Shown: positions 60,825 through 64,000 of the stretch, piece by piece | Position numbering within the stretch: the first letter of the stretch is position 1 | Layout of the letters: each line of letters starts with the position of its first letter | From: Pseudohongiella spirulinae | Lineage (GTDB): Bacteria > Pseudomonadota > Gammaproteobacteria > Pseudomonadales > Pseudohongiellaceae | NCBI RefSeq assembly: GCF_001444425.1 | Contig: NZ_CP013189.1 | Coordinates: 248,001 to 312,000 of the forward strand | Direction: 5' to 3' | Length of the DNA stretch: 64,000 nt | Position numbers and translations under genes: made by a program | The notes under the pieces: model-generated | The model's input: only the letters and a program-made list of their open reading frames with translations | What the model was told of the DNA's origin: nothing | Database searches by the model: none

Positions 60825-61660
60825 TCCGCCGTCTTTTCCGGATGTGATTCTATACCGTGCCAGAGAGACTCGAGCATGCTCAAGGCATTTATCAACTCAC
60901 AACGTATCGACTGATTCTGCAGAGCGCGGCGGATGAAAAATGTGGCTGCCGTTGCGTTATCAGTCAGTTTGGCTGTATAGATCTGTTCAGCAGGGAACAT
61001 GGTGGCACCACCCGAAATCAGATCGATATCTCCGTTCAGGAAGCTGTGATACAAGGCTGATGCATCATTGAAGTAGATTATTGAATACACCGATTCAGGG
61101 ATTTGATGCAGACGCAGGGAGGTCAGCGGCAAGACGTGGTGAGTATGGCTGCTGGGGTCGTCGAGCAAGCCGACACGTTTGTTCTGAAAATACTCGGCAG
61201 ACATCACCGGTGCGCTTTTCAGGCTCAGCCAGAACACCCGGTAGTTATCAAAATGCAGAAGGCTTTCGTAGTATGTCGCAAAATCAGGCTGCAGGCCTCG
61301 CAGGAAATGTTCCCGATTCCAGATCAGATCGTAGCGCTCATTGATCAGGTCTGAGGCATCGAGTTGAGTGCGTGGTTTCCATGACACATTCACTCTACCG
61401 TAGTGTTTGCTTACTGCGTCGGACAGGCATAGAGATTCAGCAACGTCGATCGCTCGGGTCGGGGTTACCATCAGCAGACTCAGCGTTGGCGCGGCCGTAC
61501 TAACATCAGCAGGTATGCAGCTATAGTCGTAGTAATTGTGCAGGGAAATCGCTTTTACCTGGGGTGAAGTCAACCACCAGCTAATGAGGCACGCCGAACC
61601 GACAAGCATAGTGATGGCGGCCAGCCTGGTATGATGCGACCACGATATAATCCAGGGCAC
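60818..61660 (-). CDS. Membrane-anchored periplasmic-binding-protein-like protein, candidate sensor
   Basis: Protein of about 280 residues with one hydrophobic segment near the N-terminus (about residues 12-33) that is probably not cleaved, followed by a bilobal binding-protein-like domain. YDLIWNREHFLRGL, KRVGLLDDPSSHTHHVL and LNGDIDLISGGATMF follow the pattern of PhnD/SBP-type proteins that bind phosphonates or similar anions. No permease or ATPase gene is nearby, so sensing rather than transport is likely. I chose GTG 61660, which has GGCGAG at good distance; a TTG three codons earlier is the other choice. It overlaps the candidate regulator gene. Confidence 0.6.
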   Translation of the reverse strand: MPWIISWSHHTRLAAITMLVGSACLISWWLTSPQVKAISLHNYYDYSCIPADVSTAAPTLSLLMVTPTRAIDVAESLCLSDAVSKHYGRVNVSWKPRTQLDASDLINERYDLIWNREHFLRGLQPDFATYYESLLHFDNYRVFWLSLKSAPVMSAEYFQNKRVGLLDDPSSHTHHVLPLTSLRLHQIPESVYSIIYFNDASALYHSFLNGDIDLISGGATMFPAEQIYTAKLTDNATAATFFIRRALQNQSIRCELINALSMLESLWHGIESHPEKTAEC

Positions 61661-61701
61661 AGGTAACAACTCGCCAAGTTAAGGGTCTGCCTAGTATGGT
61701 A

Positions 61702-61739
61702 TGGCATATTTGTAACAGGAATATTACAGAGAAATGCCA
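61702..61739. repeat. Imperfect inverted repeat upstream of talB
   Basis: TGGCAT (61702-61707) pairs with ATGCCA (61734-61739), and inside it TGTAA (61711-61715) pairs with TTACA (61724-61728), giving an interrupted hairpin in the divergent gap before transaldolase. It could be an operator or RNA structure; nothing more can be said. Confidence 0.45.
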
Positions 61740-61750
61740 CATGGCGGCCG

Positions 61751-61779
61751 TTGACGTCATGGGGGGCATGGTCTAGTTT
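61751..61779 (+). promoter_or_regulatory. Possible sigma-70 promoter for talB
   Basis: TTGACG (61751-61756) is a 5-of-6 match to the -35 box; 17 bases later TAGTTT (61774-61779) is a weak -10. The -35 overlaps a palindromic TGACGTCA (61752-61759). It lies 35 bases before the talB ATG. Confidence 0.4.
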
Positions 61780-61813
61780 AAAAGCCTGCTGATACTAACG
61801 ACGGAATACGCTA

Positions 61814-62761
61814 ATGAACAAGCTTGACGCGCTCAAACAAATGACGACGGTAGTGGCTGACACGGGTGATTTTGCCAGTATCCGCCGTTTCGCGCCGCAA
61901 GACGCAACCACCAATCCGTCGCTGATTCTGAATGCCGCAAAGCAGGCCGAATACGCTGATCTGGTCTCCGACGCATTGAACTTCGGGCGCCAGCAAGTGG
62001 GCGGATCCGACATTCAGCTGGATGCCGCCATGGATAAGCTGGCGGTCAATTTTGGGCAGAAGATTACCGAGACGGTGCCAGGTTATGTCTCCACCGAAGC
62101 AGATGCCTGTCTGTCATTCGATACGGACGCGACGTTCAGAAAAGCCCATCGCTTGCTTGAGCTGTACGATGATGCGGGCGTTGACACTTCGCGCATTCTC
62201 GTCAAAATCGCCGCTACCTGGGAAGGAATTCAGGCTGCCAAAAGACTTGAGGCGGAAGGTATCAAGTGTAATCTGACCCTGCTGTTTGGTTTCAACCAGG
62301 CCGTGGCCTGCGCAGATGCAGGGGTATTTCTGATTTCTCCGTTTGTGGGCCGTATTCTGGACTGGTACAAAGCTGCAACCGGCAAAAACTACAGCTCTGA
62401 AGATGATCCTGGCGTGCAGTCGGTGCGACGGATTTATCGCTATTACAAAGCCAATGCTTATAACACAATTGTGATGGGGGCCAGCTTTCGAAATATCGGT
62501 GAAATCGAAGCGCTGGCGGGATGTGACCGACTGACCATTTCACCCGCATTGCTGGAGCAGCTTGAATCGGATCACGGTGAATTGGTGCAACAACTGAGCG
62601 TTGATCAGTCCAGTGAAGATGCGCGCAGTTCGCTCAGTGAGTCGGATTTTCGCTGGCAGTTGAACGAGGATGCCATGGCCAGCGATAAGCTGTCAGAGGG
62701 CATCCGTAAGTTTCATGCGGACTATCTGGCCTTGCGAACCTTGCTCAGGCAGTCAATTTGA
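61814..62761 (+). CDS. talB: Transaldolase
   Basis: Pentose-phosphate enzyme of 315 residues exchanging a dihydroxyacetone unit between sedoheptulose 7-phosphate and glyceraldehyde 3-phosphate. The N-terminal [10 protein letters not shown] and [10 protein letters not shown], the Schiff-base Lys131 in [11 protein letters not shown] and [18 protein letters not shown] are all class I transaldolase signatures, and the length is that of TalB. The end overlaps the convergent wrbA gene by 17 bases. Confidence 0.95.
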   Translation: MNKLDALKQMTTVVADTGDFASIRRFAPQDATTNPSLILNAAKQAEYADLVSDALNFGRQQVGGSDIQLDAAMDKLAVNFGQKITETVPGYVSTEADACLSFDTDATFRKAHRLLELYDDAGVDTSRILVKIAATWEGIQAAKRLEAEGIKCNLTLLFGFNQAVACADAGVFLISPFVGRILDWYKAATGKNYSSEDDPGVQSVRRIYRYYKANAYNTIVMGASFRNIGEIEALAGCDRLTISPALLEQLESDHGELVQQLSVDQSSEDARSSLSESDFRWQLNEDAMASDKLSEGIRKFHADYLALRTLLRQSI

Positions 62762-63344
62762 CGGCGATTTCGGCGACGCGTTTGCCCTGATGCCGGGCAA
62801 TCGCGAGTTCGCGTTCATCGGGCTGACGTGAACCGTCACCGCCGGCGATAGTTGAGGCGCCGTAGGGAGTTCCACCGCTGACCTTTGAGATATCAAACTG
62901 CTCTGGCGTGGTATAACCCAGCGGTACGATTGTCATGCCGTGGTGTGCCAGAGTGGTCCAGGTCGATGTAATGGTCATTTCCTGGCCGCCGCCCGTGCCG
63001 GTAGACGTGAAAACGCTGGCGACCTTGCCGGCCAGAGTGCCTTTGGCCCACAAGCCACCGGTCTGGTCCAGAAAAGTTCTCATCTGACCGGACATGTTGC
63101 CAAAACGAGTAGGAACACCCAGGATGATGGCGTCGTAATCTGCCAATTCTGCCGGTGTAGCCACATCGGCCTGCTGATCAGACTTGCCGCCGGCTGCCGT
63201 GAAAGCATCGCCTGGCATGGTTTCCGGTACGCGTTTGATGGTAACCTCAACGCCGTCTACATCGGCAGCGCCGGACGCCACAGCATTGGCCATGGTTTCG
63301 ACGTGCCCGTACATTGAATGATAAAGCACCAGAACTTTTGTCAT
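62745..63344 (-). CDS. wrbA: NAD(P)H:quinone oxidoreductase, WrbA type
   Basis: FMN-dependent flavodoxin-like quinone reductase of 199 residues that reduces quinones by two electrons and limits oxidative stress. The FMN loop [15 protein letters not shown] at the start, [24 protein letters not shown] (core FGNMSGQMR) and [11 protein letters not shown] are diagnostic. Length is standard for WrbA. It converges with talB, sharing 17 bases, and is divergent from the sppA gene. Confidence 0.94.
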   Translation of the reverse strand: MTKVLVLYHSMYGHVETMANAVASGAADVDGVEVTIKRVPETMPGDAFTAAGGKSDQQADVATPAELADYDAIILGVPTRFGNMSGQMRTFLDQTGGLWAKGTLAGKVASVFTSTGTGGGQEMTITSTWTTLAHHGMTIVPLGYTTPEQFDISKVSGGTPYGASTIAGGDGSRQPDERELAIARHQGKRVAEIAVKLTA

Positions 63345-63460
63345 GAATCTGAACCTCCTGTTGAATGATGTGCACAGGATAAGGTTTGCTGAATCGATGA
63401 ATGACGTATTTTTCTAAACGAACAGATCAAGTAATTTGATTAATTGACTGGAGAGACAGA

Positions 63461-64000
63461 ATGGGAAGGCTGTTTTCAGCAATAGGACGTTTTATAGACG
63501 GGGCGCGCAACTGGATTGGCCGTTTGCTGTTTTTACTGGTCATGGTTCTTTTGCTGCTGATCCTGTTCTCCGGTCCGGCCACGGTAACGGTTCCTTCACA
63601 GGCGGCGCTGGTCTGGACGCCATCGGGCGTGTTATCCGAGCAGGTGGATAGCGCGGTTCCAGCAGATCTGCTGTTTGGTGCCGGAGTGCCATCTAACAGC
63701 CTGATTCCTGACTTACTGGATTCCCTGCGCCTTGCCAGTACTGATCCCCGAATCACAGCTCTGGTCATTGATGTCAGTGACCTGTTGGCGGCCAGCCCCG
63801 CACAACTGGAGATGCTGGGTGACGGCCTTCAGCAATTCAGGGACAGTGGCAAACCGGTGTTCGCCTATGGCGAATACTTCACACAAGCGCAGTATGCCCT
63901 GGTTTCCTATGCAGACGAAATTGACCTGCATCCAATGGGGAGCCTGATGCTGACCGGCTTTGGCGGCAGCCAGCTATTCTTCCGCGACCTGCTGGATCGG
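63461..64000 (+). CDS. sppA: Signal peptide peptidase SppA, 5' part (runs off the window)
   Basis: First 180 codons of a protein that continues beyond the window. GGAGAG five bases before the ATG supports the start. A basic N-terminus is followed by a strong transmembrane helix (residues about 21-40, RLLFLLVMVLLLLILF region). The periplasmic part with DSLRLASTDPRITALVIDVS, then GKPVFAYGEYFTQAQYALVSYAD and IDLHPMGSLMLTGFGG (cores quoted), matches the N-terminal repeat of the 67-kDa SppA, a serine/lysine protease that degrades cleaved signal peptides. The catalytic Lys, expected shortly after the end, is not in view. Confidence 0.88.
   Translation, partial: MGRLFSAIGRFIDGARNWIGRLLFLLVMVLLLLILFSGPATVTVPSQAALVWTPSGVLSEQVDSAVPADLLFGAGVPSNSLIPDLLDSLRLASTDPRITALVIDVSDLLAASPAQLEMLGDGLQQFRDSGKPVFAYGEYFTQAQYALVSYADEIDLHPMGSLMLTGFGGSQLFFRDLLDR

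Noticed and set aside
1-64000. tRNA or rRNA genes, CRISPR arrays, insertion sequences, prophage or integrase genes
   Set aside because: Looked for cloverleaf T-loop motifs, regular spaced repeats, transposase or integrase-like proteins; none was seen.

Overview
The window reads as a piece of a gammaproteobacterial chromosome, probably a marine or environmental relative of the Pseudomonadales/Cellvibrionales side of the class. The basis is a Pseudomonas-like LPS core block (glnE, waaF, waaC, waaG, a WaaP-type kinase, a carbamoyltransferase, with hldE nearby), LpxL, HldE and KdkA, several proteins with signal peptides and lipoboxes, a TonB-dependent receptor and a YfiR protein. Genus is not assignable by eye. 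I saw no tRNA, rRNA, CRISPR array, insertion sequence or prophage. Gene density is very high: no gene-free stretch exceeds about 200 bases, GTG starts are common, and neighbours often overlap by 1 to 18 bases.

Region by region. 1-5307: a GNAT acetyltransferase and a haloalkane-dehalogenase-like hydrolase, then an oxidoreductase, a PAS-GGDEF diguanylate cyclase, a second GNAT, a Blc-type lipocalin and a cytosine deaminase of the fungal FCY1 type. 5398-9482: a DUF2189 membrane protein, a secreted nucleotide-pyrophosphatase-like phosphodiesterase and the soluble lytic transglycosylase Slt. 9604-11479: nucleoside salvage (uridine kinase plus CNT transporter). 11491-18971: a 2OG-Fe(II) oxygenase, an exported M17 aminopeptidase coupled to aspartase, an ECF sigma operon with a DUF4097 protein, and a secreted M20 peptidase. 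19009-25565: a complete LIV-type ABC importer with an acyl-CoA synthetase inside the operon. 25719-30148: a beta-propeller protein, a chemoreceptor with a YfiN-like sensory region in an operon with YfiR, and a DUF1295 membrane protein. 30299-33546: a second ECF sigma operon ending in a YbjQ protein, and Uup.

33686-47238 is the LPS block: glnE followed by four overlapping core genes (waaF, waaC, waaG and a fused double LPS kinase), a carbamoyltransferase, then a GT-C-like membrane protein and lpxL on the other strand, and hldE. 47342-50791 holds a periplasmic electron-transfer group (class II cytochrome c, two-haem cytochrome c, PQQ dehydrogenase). 50960-56113 has a Baeyer-Villiger monooxygenase, kdkA, a glycosyltransferase, an exported esterase and a SYLF protein. 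56116-61660 is the most intriguing part: a binding-protein-like sensor candidate, a membrane protein with a possible winged-helix tail, a TonB-dependent receptor and an exported CX5R phosphatase, all read in the same direction. The window ends with transaldolase, WrbA and the first 180 codons of an SppA protease.

The best candidates for undescribed biology are the YfiR-chemoreceptor pair, the sensor/regulator/TonB receptor/phosphatase locus with its operator-like repeats, and the fused LPS kinase. All functions are read from sequence and family memory; no database search was possible.
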